From: Holtermannia corniformis
Lineage: Eukaryota > Basidiomycota > Tremellomycetes > Holtermanniales
Length of the DNA: 64,000 nt
Assembly (NCBI GenBank): GCA_001599935.1
Contig: BCIJ01000013.1
Span: 246,050 to 310,049 of the forward strand
Direction of reading: 5' to 3'
A model generated the notes under the pieces. That model was given only the letters and a program-made list of their open reading frames with translations, had not been told where the DNA came from and did no database searches. The first letter of the stretch is position 1. Each line of letters starts with the position of its first letter. Positions 10,207-23,700 of this stretch are shown here, in pieces. The translations under genes were made by a program, and so were the position numbers.

Positions 10207-13200
10207 TCATTGCTGCCTCAGAAGCCGATTTCTAGGAGCCAGATCAGTACTGATTTGCGAGAGATGAACAAGAGACCCACTCTTGAAGATGAGATCCAGA
10301 CTAGCGAGCGAGACGGGTTTTACCAGACTGCCACTGGTCAGCCGGGAACGAGAACCAGCGCGTCACTTACTAGCCGTCAACGCCACTGCCAAATGCCTTG
10401 CGCTTGTCATCCGCCGTGGCCAAACCCGTGAGAGCAAAGATCTTGGTTCGGGATTGCACGACCTGCTTGGGCGGGATGAGGATCGGCTTGCCGGGTGGTG
10501 GCACGCGCGGGACCTCGCCATGCGCTGGCACTTTGGGCGATGACGACTTGAGTGTGTGCTGTTCTGCACGTCGAGTAATCTCCACCTTGCGGATCTCGCG
10601 CGTCGCTTCGTAGCCTGTGGATGGTCAGCGACAAAGTGTGATTTGTGCATGTGCTTACCGTCCATGATCGGCATTGAAATGTCCATCAGCACGATGCTGG
10701 AGGGAATGAGTCAGCCAGCGAACGATTGCAAGACGCATACTCACTCCCAATGGTTTGGCGGTGCAGTTGCGAATGCCTGGACGCCTGCTCGGCCATCTAC
10801 GGCCTCAGACCACTCGTATCCCTGCGCAGCTGTCAACATGTAGTCTACACGGTGAGTCTCTGGCCACCCACCTTCTTCTTGAGAAATGCTCCCAAGACCC
10901 TGCGGTTGATCACGTTGTCCTCCACGACCAACACCCGCGCCGCCCTCGGTAGTCGCTCTGCATCCGGAGGAAGAGTCGCGGCCTTGAGCATGACGCCGCC
11001 TCCAGCCAGAGAGATAGTCGAGATCGACGATGTCGGTGAACCGGGGGTAGACACCTCACCCTCTTCTGCCTCGGACCCTCTTCGAGCAGATTGCAGAGCT
11101 TTTGCAACCGGTGTGTGGTATGTCACGCCCCGCGGAGCCATCGAAGGCCGTTGCTGGAGTGGCCGCGTCCGATCCTCATCCGAGCGCCTTCGGATGAGCA
11201 CGCCGGGAGTGTCAGACCCCATCCTTGCGAGCTCGAGTTGTCGGGACAATGGCAAGTGCAGGTTCGACAGCTCACTGACGGTCGATCCTGTCTCTGTTTT
11301 GGAAGACGACTCGCGCGACATTGATGGCCGATCTTGATCGAGCGCATCGGCAAAGCCTACATTCTCAGCACGTCGTCGCCTCGGTGAAGACCCTTGCGCT
11401 TCTTCGATCGAAAAGTAGCCGCTGCCGGTTGAATGACTTCCTGGCGATGTCAAAGACACTGCTGCCGAAGACCGATATCGTCCTTCGAGGAAATCAACAC
11501 AGCTGCGGAGAGCTTTGCGCAGCCCGATGGGACCGGTCGGCTTGAAGACCATCCGGCAGAAGCCACCCGCTTTGATCAAGAGGTCGGCCGGACCTCCCGC
11601 GCTAAAGTGCTTCATCGATGACAGCACCAGTACGGGTTTCTTGAGGTTGCTGCTGTTGACCATTTCACCCATTACCGGGCTATCCTCGTTGATTAACAAG
11701 ATGTCACCCATGCTGCCATCGGTCGCCGGCTCGCAAACGTCAAAGCCCCACCACTGAGCATACGTTGCGCAGACCTCGGAATTAAGCTTGAAGCCTCGGT
11801 GTTCGCTGTTGAATCCCAGCATCGTCACGCTGTAACCGTGACCTATGCCCGCCGTCGTGGAGGCAGCCGATGACGATGCAGCAGACGATTCGTCTTCCGA
11901 AACGCTGTCCTCGTCGACCTCGACGTCCAGAGTGATCCTGATTTCGGTGCCGACGCCTTCAGATGACCACACGTCGACTTGGCCGTTGACGCTCTCGGAC
12001 CGCACGATGCTGTTGACGATAGCCAGCCCGAGACCGGTGCCCGTCTGCAAGGGGTTCTCCTGCGAAAAGGGGTGAAAGAGTTGTTCACGCAAGAAATCGC
12101 GGCCAATGCCCTGTACTGCGTTAGGTCAAGATGCAACGCCAAGTGGATCCTTACCTTGCCGGTATCAATGACCGCCATCTCGATTGGGACTGTCCTGCTT
12201 CCCGGCGAATGAGGCAGCTCCCGCAGCGTCACTTGGACATAGCCGTCCTGAGCCGAGTCAGCCGCTGGGAGCCAAGGGGTGGAGCACACTCACCGTCGTA
12301 AACTTAAGCGAGTTGCCGATCAAGTTCATGAGGACACGCCGCAAGCCACCCTTCTCACATCGCACTTGCCAGCCCTGCCACTGTCAGCATCTTTGCTTCA
12401 GCATGAGCGACTAACCTTTTCACGGTAGCCGATGTCAATGATGGTCTCGACATGCGACAGTCGTTCATTCACAGTCCCTCTTTGAGCCAGCGGTACAAGG
12501 CCGCTCGGGGCCGGCGGCGCATAAAAACTGCCGATGTCGGACTCGCCATTGAACGCTCTTGCTCGCTGACCGATCCAGCACCCTTCTACAGTCTGCTCGA
12601 TCATTGCCGCCAGATTGACCCTGACAACGTCAGCGACGTCCCACGTTTATTGCGTGAACTCACTTGGCGTGCTTGATCACACCTTGCGTCTTGCCTTTGG
12701 CCGAGCCGCTCAATTTTGTAAAGTCCAAGACGTGATTGACAGTCTCGATGAGCGAGTTGCCACACGTCTGTACTGTTCGCAAGAACGACGTCTGGTTGGA
12801 GTCAAGCGGCGTATCAGAGAGCAACTCGGCCGCGGCGAGAATGCCGTGCAAGGGCGTTCGCAGTTCGTGGCTGACGGAGGAAATGAGGACGCTCTGTTGA
12901 TTCATCAGCCAAGTGGAAGATAGTCTTTAATGCACTCGCCTTGGCCTTGTCTGCGAGAACCATCCGGCGCTTGAGAACGGCCGACAATATGACCACACCG
13001 ATCGCGCGCAGGAACTGGAGTTCGTAACCCTCGAGGAATTGCTTGGCCTGATTCGTAGTGTAGGCGCATAGCAATGCAAACGGTTGCTTGTCGACGTTAA
13101 AAATTGGCACGACTGTAGACTTTAGCGACGCTTCACGTAGCGGTCGGGAAAGACTGACTCATAGCATACTTGAGCCCACTTGGCAGAATCTGCCGCGCCC

Positions 13201-16200
13201 ATGAAGGCACCACATCTTCGTAGATACGCCCCTCACGGTGATTCTTGAAGAACAGTGACATCTTCTCGTGCTCGTTGCCCGACAGGGATGGGCTGCGCTT
13301 GCTTGTCGATGGGCTCTTCTCTGCCGCACCAAGGATCGGTGGCATGGGAATAGCACCAAACGTGTCACTCCGCTCGAACAGCGAATTGTCGCCAGCGTGC
13401 GTTTCGTTCTCATCGTGTTCGTGATCGGGCAGTCCGATGTTGTAAGGATCGGCGCGGTATGCTCGGCTTGCCTCTCCGTCTGGGCCAATCGTCTCGAACA
13501 TCTCGAATTGGGCAAGGTCAAAGATGACGCAGCCGTCAACGTCGAGAGTCTTCATGACGAGTTTGGCCGCCCGATCGTAAACCTGGTCCATCTTGGCAGC
13601 CGCTTCCTGCGATGTCGCGTCGACCGATGCCATGTCCATCTCTAGGCACTCGCGAGTGAAAGTCTCCATGGAGTTTTGGATACGGTCACGGGCTCGTAGT
13701 TGTTGCTACGAAGTCAGCTTTTTCCAAGGCAATCCACTCGTCCGCTAACCTTGTCTCGCCACAACTCCATCTCTCGCACAGCAATCGCCGCAAACTCCTT
13801 CAACGCCAGCCTGGACCGCGGAGGGAACTCTACGCGAGGTTTATCGTCGATAACACACAGACTGCCCAGGTTGTACCCGTCGTTCGTGCGCAGTGGTGCG
13901 CCAGCATAGAAGCGGATATGAGGCGCTCCCACGACGTTTGGGTTTGCCGCGAACCTCCAATCTTCCAAGGTGTCGAGCACAACAAGCGGCTCGTCATTCC
14001 TATCGTCACTCAGCAAGGTCGTGTGATGGTTCAGCCTACTCACTTGGCAAGAATGGTATGCGAGCAAAAGCTGGTCAGACGCGAAGCAGACGTTGCGCCC
14101 ATGCCCGACTCGGACTTGTGCCATTGGATGTCGTTGTCCGTCAAGGCGATCAGCACAATCTTGGTGCTGAACACGAGCTTTGCCAAGTGCGCGATCCGAT
14201 CAAAGTTGACGTCGGAGCCCGTATGGAGGATGTTGAAGCGGTGCAGGGCTTTGCGCCGGGCTTGCTCGTTTGGGGGGATCGGTGCCGGCAAAAAGCCAAG
14301 CCGGCTAAAGATCTCTTCAGACTCGTTCATCGGCACATACGGCATGGATGCTGCACCCGGATCGCTGTGTACATCGGACGCAACCGACACCCTTCGCGAC
14401 GGTGATATCCGGGGTTCGTCCGCGCTTTCGTCTTCTTCCACAGGCTGGTGCGAGAGCTCGTGAGGCCAAGGCAGTCGATCAACCTCGGGCGGCGCGGGCG
14501 AGCCGCCTGCCGTGACGGTCTTACTGGAAGAGCTGCGAGACGAGTGATAGCTGTTGAATTGGGCCAGCGAGGGCTTGTCGACGGAAGCGCGCTGCGATGA
14601 ACCGGCCGATGATGCAGGAGGAGGGGAGATGGCTGCCGTGCCAAAGTAATCGTCTGCTGGGGGTGCTCCGTGGCGCGCAGCCATCCCCTCCATAGGTGCA
14701 GAAGCCGGTGGGATCCTCGACATGCCAACGATGCCGCCGCGTTCCGTTGCGCTTTTTGCCCGCGGGGGTGACGAAGCGCGCCGACTGCTTTCGGCATTGA
14801 GGAGGGACGGGCGCGCCGGGCTGATTGCCTTGCCCTTGCCTTTGTCTGGCGAGGTGCCATGCGGGCCCTCCAACGGCGTGCCGACGGGACTCGCCTGGAT
14901 CGGCGGCAGGTAGGGTACCGAGGCGTCGAGCAGGTCTGATCGGCCCCAGTCGTGACCTCGAAGAGAGCTGCGACCGTGAAACCGACCTGGCGTCGACGAG
15001 CCCGGATCCGAGCTCGCACTGCCTTTTTTCGACGTGCCAGATCCTCCACGACTGGGCGTCAAGACGGCAGACATGGGGTCCATCAACTCGCGCTCTGGAC
15101 TCGGGAGTCCGAGCGGCGCGAAATCCGATGGTCCCAGAGCCGAGGATGAGACGGCCATACGGACCGTGGCGGCCGCCATGTTGTACGATGGCGCGCCTGG
15201 ACCGGCCTTTGCATCCTCCCTTAAGCGGTCTCTGAGGCTCATCTGCGGGACCGAGCGGGTCGTGCTGACGGTTCGCGGGCTGAGTGGCTTGGGATCAGAT
15301 TGCGGGATCGACAATACCGTGGTGGGTGAAACGGGCTCGTGGTCGAGCGAGCCTTGCGAGTTTGCTCGACGTGCGGCAATGGTTCCAGGCTGAGTCATCT
15401 TGCCTGTCGTATTACGGGTCACCATGCCTGGTGGCGAGATGACGCTAGCAGAAGTCGAGGGCGCCGAAGACGGATCTGTCGAAGCCGAGCCCCGGGAGCT
15501 GGCGCCACCCGACGATACCGATGCGGCCGCACCGAGATGGGCGAGCTGGGCCGTGCTGTCTCGCAGTGGGGCGGTTGCAGACTTTGTAAGCTTGCTAGCG
15601 ACCCCGGCGTGTGCGGCTACGAGGAACGGAGCGATGCCCAGACCGGACGGAGTGGGCTGCTCGCCGATGCGCGCGGTGTGGCTTCGTTGAGCTAGGTCGA
15701 GCAGGCTGATCGCATTGGTCGATGACGGCTGGGATCCGCGAAGGTGGACCGGCGTCCCCGCCAAGCTGGTTGAGCGCTTACCCGGCGAACTCTGCGCACT
15801 CGGTACGGCGGGCGGGCTGAGCTTTGAGGACGGCATTGGTGGGTTCGGGATACGGTTCGGATCAAAGCGACCGTACGCGTACGAGCGCATGAAACTACTC
15901 CACGAAGGCGCGTCGGGGTTGAGAGCAGCGGCACGGGCGACATAGACCCTCGGATCGGCCTCGAGCCCGACAGACGGGTTGACGTCTGGAGCAAAGCCTC
16001 CCGAGCGACCGACAACGTTCATCCGACCGGGACGGCGACTGGCCGAGGACGAGTCGGACGAGTACTCGCTCGCGGCGACGGCATCGTTGAACTCTTGGCT
16101 TTCAAGGATGAAAGGTGCGAGGCAGCTATCGACCTCGTCGGCCGGTCGCGGTCCTGGCGAGTTGGCCGTGCTTGCGAGCAATGGCGGCACTGCGTCTTCG

Positions 16201-16826
16201 ACGAACGGACGGAGTTCCTGGGCATCGGGCGAGATTGGACCCTGACTGGTCGAGAGCGCCGGGTGGGGCGCTGTGCGCGGACGGCCGCTTGACGCTCGGC
16301 GGATCGAGGGCGGTTTCGGTACAGTCTCATGACCTGGCAAAGCCGTTTCGTCTGCTGATCGTGGACTCGTCTCGGACGTCGAGCCGCGCCGAGGTGGCAT
16401 ACTCGACATTGGCCCGAACGCGCGCTGTCTCGGGACCGAGTTTGTCGATAGCGACGAGTGGATGCTCGGTCTCGATGGCGAGTGGGGCGAGTGAGGCAAC
16501 GCTTGCAGTGGTTTGGTAGCCGAACTCGACGCAATGATCGCTGGTTCCAAAGGGATCGACTCTTGCGGTGAGGCGCGGTGGCGCGACACAAACGTCTTTT
16601 GGCGTGAGCTCGAGGGAGCAAGAGATGACGAGCGAGAGCCTGACGAAGACGACCCGGTAGCCTGTGGTGTTTGAGCGAGCGTGATGTGGGACGCTGTCGG
16701 AGCCGTGTGAAGGTGGTACAGGAAGGAGGAAGATGACGGGTGGATGTTTGATGCCGCTAACGATGGGACATTCTGCACAGGGACCTCTGGGCTTGCCGGC
16801 GCGTTGGATGTTGACGGGCCAGTCAT
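10207..16826 (-). CDS. Hybrid histidine kinase (GAF, HisKA, HATPase, receiver-like segment, receiver)
   Basis: Membrane-free two-component sensor of roughly 2,000 residues. The start at 16826 (MTGPSTSNAPASP) opens a single 928-codon exon. About 830 residues of it are Ser/Pro/Ala-rich and disordered. A GAF domain follows (NILHTGSDVNFDRIAHLAK, then FYAGAPLRTNDGYNLGSLCV after an intron), then a second GAF-like segment near 13.1-13.7 kb (VDGCVIFDLAQFEMFETIG). The kinase core has the H box SVSHELRTPLHGILAAAELL and G2 box GTGLGLAIVNSIV. A receiver-like segment without a clear Asp pocket comes next, and a canonical receiver (RVLVVEDNVINRRVL, IVLMDISMPIMDG) ends the protein. The last exon is joined through a GTAAGT donor at about 10369 to give DGYLVKPVSLASLD, the receiver Lys-Pro motif, with the stop at 10207-10209. 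The stimulus is unknown. Confidence 0.88.
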
Positions 16827-17613
16827 GGTCGTTGCGCAAACTGGCTAGCCGAGCCGAGTTGTCGCAAGAGAACAGGTCGAGCTCTAGCTGTACACGGCGC
16901 GATGGTCGAGTGCGATCCCGCTAGCCTGATGACGGATTGTCAGCTCGATTTCAATCTTGCTACCGATCCAATCTGAACGTCATGTACTCGCACACGCAAC
17001 CAGTAGTGCACCCTCACGGTAGTTGAGCAAGACCAAAGCTCAAAGCTCGCACTCACCGTCCTTCCGACCGGCTGCAGATCACTCTCTCTGACGCCGACGC
17101 GCGCTTGACCAGTCGACTCGGGTCCAATCGCCTCTTGCTCTTGTCAACCACTGGCGAGAAGACGACGTTGGGCGCTTGATCGTGTATAACTCGCCGCGGC
17201 CGGTCGACTGATGCGCTCAAAAGATGGATCCCGAGCTGTTACGGGCGGGTGGAGCGGTCTTAGGGTCGAGATAGGCTCGCGTCGGTTCCCGCACTCACGC
17301 GCCTATTAGAGCCGCGCGCACGACTATAGTTACCCGTCGCAAGCCTGGCGTCACGGTTCGATCAGACCCTGAACCGGCGTGTGGCCTGGACACTGACGAG
17401 AAGAATCGAGGCTGTCAACGGCTTGCAGACTCGCAGCGTCGTACTCGGCGTTGAGGATGATCGGGTGACTGTATCCACATTCATGACCATCCATCACAGC
17501 TGGGCGCGGCGCGGACCGCATACACCCACCCAGCACAGGGTCGGAAGCTCCCGCGACCGTAACGCCACCGACGAAAAAGCTTCGGAGGGGGCTCGAGCGC
17601 TCCGACGAACTCG
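16827..17613. other. Upstream region of the histidine kinase, no gene seen
   Basis: There are 787 bases between the kinase start and the Nup82 stop, both on the minus strand. I find no frame with family resemblance. The length suggests a long 5' leader or a large promoter for the kinase. Confidence 0.45.
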
Positions 17614-20530
17614 CTATTCAGCGAGCCGGACATCTAGCATTTGTATCCTTGCAGTCATCTCGGAGATCAGGTCGGCCCTGCAGGACGTCAGCGCTCGCTC
17701 GGGGACCGTGCCGGGCGAGACCGACTCGTCGGCTAGAGCGCTTTCGATCCGCGCGAGCTGCGCTTTGCCCAGTGTCTCGACGCTGGCCGGTCTCTCGCGC
17801 TCGGATCGTCTCTGTAGCGCCGCGAGCACTGGTTTCACCGCGGCCACTTGGGCAGAGAGCTAGGTGCTGTGAGCTCTCGCGCGTCCTTGAGGGAGACCAC
17901 CCACCTGCGCAGTCTTGCCCGCCAGTCCTTTACCTCTCCCAATCCCCGGTCCACCCCGTACAGTGCCCTTGAGCCTCTCGAGCTCTCCAAACCACTTTTT
18001 CTCAACCTCGCTCAGGACAGGGTGCTGGTCATCCATCAACCCCTGCAGTACCCGATCCACGCGCGCTACTAAAGAGCGCTGCCGCTCCAGCGCAGCTTCC
18101 ACTTGATCCGTCCGAGCCGTCTCGAGGTGATCCATCGCATCGATCAAGCCCGTCACGCGTTCAAGCTGCCTCGCGACCTCTTGGATCTGTAGATCAAGCC
18201 GGCGTTCGACCTCGGCCGAGGCCGCTTCGATCGCGTGGGTGCGCTCTTGGAACTGACCGACGACGGTCCCGAGCGCGCGCAGCGTCGTAGCGTCAATCGT
18301 CTCGAGTGGCTCATGTGCGGGCACAGACGCTTCTTTCAGAGCTGCGCGCGCGTCGAACGTCTGATTGGCCGTCTTGATGACCTTGTCAAAGTCGAAGCGC
18401 GTCTCACTCAGCAGCGAGATATAACCCTGACCCTGGGCGGCCTCGACGGGTCTTGCAGGCATTGACGGCGCCGTCGTCGCCGCTTCAGCCGGTTCCTCGA
18501 ACCGCAGCTCGAGCTCGAGTGCAGCCAAACGAAAAGTCGACGAGAGCGCAAGCAAGCCGTACGACAGGTAGACGTCGGAGAACAGCACGAAACCCGCCGG
18601 TGTCTCTTCACTCGAGCTGAGCGTATCAGCCTTGCTCTGGCTACCATGTGCAGCACACGTACCCGCCAGTAGAGACCACGGCCGCAACCTGGCTCCCGAC
18701 ACCTCTAGCCCAGAACTCGCCCGTCTGCACCTCTCGCTCCGCCTCGTCCTCGACTGCCAATGCGGTACGCAGATCCGTTGCCCAGTTGGCGACGCTCAGC
18801 GCGTGGATCCCAGCACCGTGCTGGACGTAGAATGTATCGGCATAATTCGGGTCGAGGACGATGGATGGCACTTGAGTGAGCAGGGCTTCCGCCTCGCACA
18901 AACTCGAGGACGAGAGCAGGGCGACCGTCTCATAGATTGATAGAGTGATGGGCGCTGCTGCCGGATCCTATCAATCATCAGCGTTGTCTCACAGCCGGCC
19001 CCACCACACCACAAACTTGAGCACTCGCCCATCGGCCCTCGGCTCTCTCAACCTCGATCCCGATATCGACCTTGCCGTTGTTCCACGCAACCACCAGTAA
19101 CGAGACCTGCTCCTCTTGGTCGTCGACCGGGAGCACCTCGAGGTCAGTCGCCAGCACCTCGTCCTCATCCAACAAGTCGTCTTCCAATTCCCGGGGTGCG
19201 GGAGAGAAGAGGAACGGGCCCTGTCTCAGCAGCGGTTTCGTTGAAGATGAGGCGACGGGTTGCCCGAGCGAGTTGAAGTGGGGTGGCTGGACATTGATCG
19301 TTGATGATGCGGGCGAGGGGGCGCTCAGTGAGGAAGTACTGTCGGCTAGGTTTGGCCGCGGCGAGGAGAATGGACTCGCAGGGCCGAAGGATTCCCTCCG
19401 TTTGTCAGCCTGCGAGAGCAGCGCTGCGATCCACTTCGACTGCTGCGAGAGCCTGTTCGATTGCGTTACACAATCGAGCGTCTCGCTGTCGCCTGACGAT
19501 TCGAGATATTTTCTCTTGAACTCGACAAACGCCCCGAGTGCGTGCAGGTGGTCTAGCGGTACAGCACTGCTAGGCTTTAGCTAGGGTCTCACCAATCTGC
19601 AACACGACGTACGCCTTGGCTGGTAGGACTGGGCCGAGGACATAGAGGTCGCCGTTGCCCATGAGGCCGTACACCATCAGTGGACCCCAATCGCCTGCAC
19701 CACGACCAAACGCAAACGACGTCGCAAACGTCGCGCGTGGGTCTTTGGCGCTGAAAGTTGTGCGCTTCTTGGCGGGTGTGGTGGGCGACGCGAGAAAGGA
19801 CAAGGATTGGATCGGGGTGGAAGGGTTGGTCAAGAGGCAGAACTCGCTGGTAGAGACGTGAGTGTATGCAAGGCGCTTAATTAGGACAATGCCATACCGT
19901 AATGCACCGTCACTGGTGAGGACCCAAAGCGAACAGCCGGCTTGGCCCCAAGGATGCCAGATGACTTTGGAGATGCCGTTCAGCGGAGCGTTGGCTGACC
20001 CGACTCGGATCACACTACGTGGGTCACGTTCAGCACAGACGTGTCGCTTCTGCCGTACTGCAACGCACCGACACGAGACCCTTTGACCTGCCATCCCACC
20101 ATACCCTGGCGCCGGCAAGACTACAACCGCGACCTCATCTTGCCCAACAACAGCCAACAGCTTGCCCGTTGGATTGACGCCGATACTCTGAATCTCAAAC
20201 GCTACATCTGGCACAGCTAGCGTCTGCTCAGACCGCATGTCAGTCGCTCTCGGCGCTCACAAACGTAACCCTGCAAACCTTGTAAGACCGCCCAGACCCT
20301 CTTCCGTCCTTCACTTCTGCCAGCGATGACATTCGCAGCTCATTGTTGACGACGACGATCAAGTCGAACCCGCGTATGGCGAGGCGTTGGCGCCTGTTGG
20401 GACCAGACGAGGACGATGGAGCATCGGTCTTGTTCACGAGCTCCCAGTCTGGTTCACTAGCTTTTGATGGAGCAAAGATTGGATGTTGAGGAAGAGCGGA
20501 GAGGAAGGAAAGTGCAGCCGGGGTGCCCAT
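17614..20530 (-). CDS. NUP82: Nucleoporin Nup82/Nup88-type
   Basis: Nup82 forms the cytoplasmic-side complex with Nup159 and Nsp1 that directs mRNA export. The start ATG is at 20528-20530 (MGTPAALSFLSALPQHPIF). The N-terminal half has beta-propeller strands such as LAIRGFDLIVVVNNELRMSS, FEIQSIGVNPTGKLLAVVG, ISKVIWHPWGQAGCSLWVLT and WGPLMVYGLMGNGDLYVLGP, as in the Nup82 propeller. The C-terminal part (ends MTARIQMLDVRLAE at 17614) has long heptad-like helices, for example QIQEVARQLERVTGLIDAMD and ALERQRSLVARVDRVLQGLM. An acidic exon (MEDDLLDEDEVL) lies between. Propeller plus coiled coil, with a length of roughly 850-900 residues, fits the family. Confidence 0.8.
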
Positions 20531-20788
20531 GGTGGTTGTGAGCTGCCGACGGTCAATTCGAGAGCAAGATGCATCGCATAGCAGGGTTGGTAGGGAGAGA
20601 GGTGGGTGAATCCGCGGATCGTAATAAACGACCGGCGGACATCGTTCACTGTCCGTCGATCGCCATCTGCTCGTGCTGCTCAAGCGCCTTATAGTAAAGT
20701 AAAGCCAAGACGCTGCATTCCACAAGTCTGGCTACTCGAGGCTAGCCATACGCTCTCAGCTGTCTTTCTGTCAGAAAGCGGCAAGAAA
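20531..20788. promoter_or_regulatory. Divergent promoter, NUP82 / DHX29-like
   Basis: There are 258 bases between two start codons facing apart. No frame of note is visible, so this should contain both promoters. Confidence 0.55.
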
Positions 20789-23700
20789 ATGGCAAAGAAA
20801 AAGCTCTCATTGAAGCGTGGGCTGGGCTCCGTTGGACTTTTGTGGATTGAAGCTTACTTGACGTAGCTGTCAACCGCGGGTTTGCGACGACATCACAAGC
20901 TACCAAGAAGCCTCCTGCTGCGAATGAGCCAGTGGAGGAAGCTCAAGCGCTCGGCACGGACGTAGCTGCAGCTCCCAACGGTGGCGACCACCCAACCCCA
21001 GGTCAAGCTGAGGCTGATGCGGCGGGCACCACCAAACCCGTTGACGGCAAGGACTCGTGGGAGGGCGAGGTCGATCTCGCAGAAGTACAACTGCAAGGCT
21101 TTGTAGAGCGTTTGCAGGAGAAAGGCGAACGCGAAGTAGCCAGAGTCCTCAAGGTGCGTTGGCCTACCACGCCGAGCCAACATCAACTCAACTAGCTTGA
21201 CAGGCTATGGAGTTCGACAAACGGCTTGGCAAGTCTTTCTTAAACTTGCAGCTGAATGAACAGATCCGTGACAAGATCCTGGCACTTGCGCTGGAAGAGG
21301 AACAGAGTCAACGTCAGTCTTGCCCGACTCGTGTCTCTGTGCAGGGATGATGGCACTAATGGCCGACGATAGCACCAAAGCCGCTATCATCGGGTGAAGA
21401 TATCGACAAAGCCATGCTACGGTTCTATACGACATTCAGAGTGTTGTCGAGTCTTGGCCTGCGCCAAGCCAGGATTGAAGAGTGCATGCGAGCTCTCGAT
21501 GGCGAAGCGGGCTGGGAGGAAGCCTTGGAGTGGGTCAGTGGGATGGCGCAGACGATGATTCGTCAAGGCTGATAGACGACCTTGCTAGCTTTGGCTCCAC
21601 TGTACCGAAGATGAGATCATGCAACGCGGTGACTGGAAGCCCGTCGAAGGTGTGTATCGCGGCGCGCCCTATCGATAGCCGACACTGATACGTACGCTCG
21701 CAGACGTGATAGAGCAGCCAGAAGCACTTGTCTCAACCGCTACTGCAGCGATCTCAACACCAACGACCGACCCGACTCCTGCACTCTCCACTCTCCCATC
21801 CAGAACCTCGACTCCACCCCTTCCGTCCACAAAACCTGCCGCGTCTTCGTTCTTCGCTTCAGGCGCAGACAACCACTCCGACTCCGACGTCGAGTCATCC
21901 GACGCAGATGTGAACCCCAGCAAGCGCTGGGCGGGGCTCATGCTCCAACTCGATGCTGCAAAGCTGGCAACGCAAAAGTCTGGCGGTGGCAAGAAGAAGG
22001 GTAAAGTCGCGGGTGGAGTCGAGACGCCAGAGATCAAGGCGCTCAAGGGCACGCTGGCGGAGATTGAGGGGCTGTACATTTTCAACAGGAAGGAAGCGGG
22101 TGCGTGTGATGATAGCCACGGGCCTGACCGCTAACGTATGTGCAGATGTCGAATACCGCGCGCTGAAGAGTAAAGCTCAAGCGGACGCACTAGCAGCCAG
22201 GCTCAAAGGGACAAGCTTGACCCACGGCGAGGTCAAGGTCGATTCTCTCGCTGCAGCCGAGAGGCCAGCGGATGCCTCGTCGCCTCCTTCGCCGCAAGTC
22301 GCGCGAGTTGACGTGATTGCCGACACCGATGCTGCAAGCGACGATGAACCCGGCGGCCTATTCGGTGGTATGCTCGATGAACCACCGCCTCCCACCCTCG
22401 ACGCTGCCCCCGATCCCGACCAAGCAACCAGCTCAACCACCACCGTCCGACCCATGCCGATCCCCAAATCCTTTACAAACCTCAGTTCGATCCCCAAAGC
22501 GCTACTCAAAAACACCGTCGCCAAATCCGCCAAGTACGCCGTGATCACTTATGCGTGCTTGTCCGGCCCATCGCGCATTGCGCGCGCTGGCGTTGAGATC
22601 CGGTGGTCTCTTGACAAACGCCAGGTGTGGCGTATGGACGATGTTGCGTGTGAAGGCATGGTACAGGCGGAGCACTACGTGGCGACTGTGGCGCTGCATG
22701 CGCTGTCGGCGGAGGGCAGGGTACAGGTCAATTGGCGATTGATGCCGCCCGTGTTCAGGGAACTGTGGGAGGAGCTCGATGTTGATCTCAAGAACCGACG
22801 CGATGCCGAGTCGAGAAAAGTCTGGGCGCGGATACAACAAGTGGTAGACGGCAAACTTTCAAAGGAGGTCGTCGAAGCTGTACGTTTTTGCTGAGGGTCA
22901 TGGTGCATACTAACGAGCAATAGCCTGCTAGCGTGAAGACTGCATCTTCTGTCGTGCCAGATGCACCGGTGCCCGCCATACCCGACGTGATCGAGTCTCA
23001 AGCTCTGCGAGAATCATTCTCAGCACGACAGACTACTCGCGCATATCAGGACATGCTGGTAAGCCATGACCACGTTCAGCGATCGCCACTGACAATGCTC
23101 AGAAACAACGCGCAAACCTGCCAATCGCTGCGTTCCGCGAGCACATCACATCGGCACTCGAGACCTCACAGATCCTTGTGCTCAGTGGCGAGACAGGCTG
23201 GTCAGTCTTGACAGTCTCCGACTTGCGATTTCTAACGCCAGCACAGTGGCAAGTCGACACAGTTACCATCCTTCATTCTGGAAGACCAACTGAGTCGCGG
23301 CCGACCATGCAAGATCTACGTCACCGAGCCAAGACGGATCAGTGCCATCTCACTCGCCCAAAGAGTCTCAAGGGAGCTGGGTGATGGTCCAAACGCTGTT
23401 GGCACCCCTGCATCGCTGGTTGGATACTCCATCAGACTCGAGTCGTTGATCTCGAAGAGCACGGTGAGCTGAGCTCGATCCTGATGGCGAGAATAGCGCT
23501 AACTCGGCCGTAGCGATTGGCATTCGTTACGAACGGGATTGCGCTGCGGATGCTCGAAAGCGGATCGGGCACTGGCGGCAAGGCGACAGCTTTCGATGAG
23601 ATCACGGTACGTGCGCGTCGAATGGATGATTTGGCTGACATTGCTACAGCACATTATCGTCGATGAAGTCCACGAGCGATCCATCGAGTGTCAGTGGGCA

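Noticed and set aside
14327..15049. A 240-codon minus-strand frame rich in Arg
   Set aside because: It lies inside the long kinase exon in another frame of the same strand and has no independent support.
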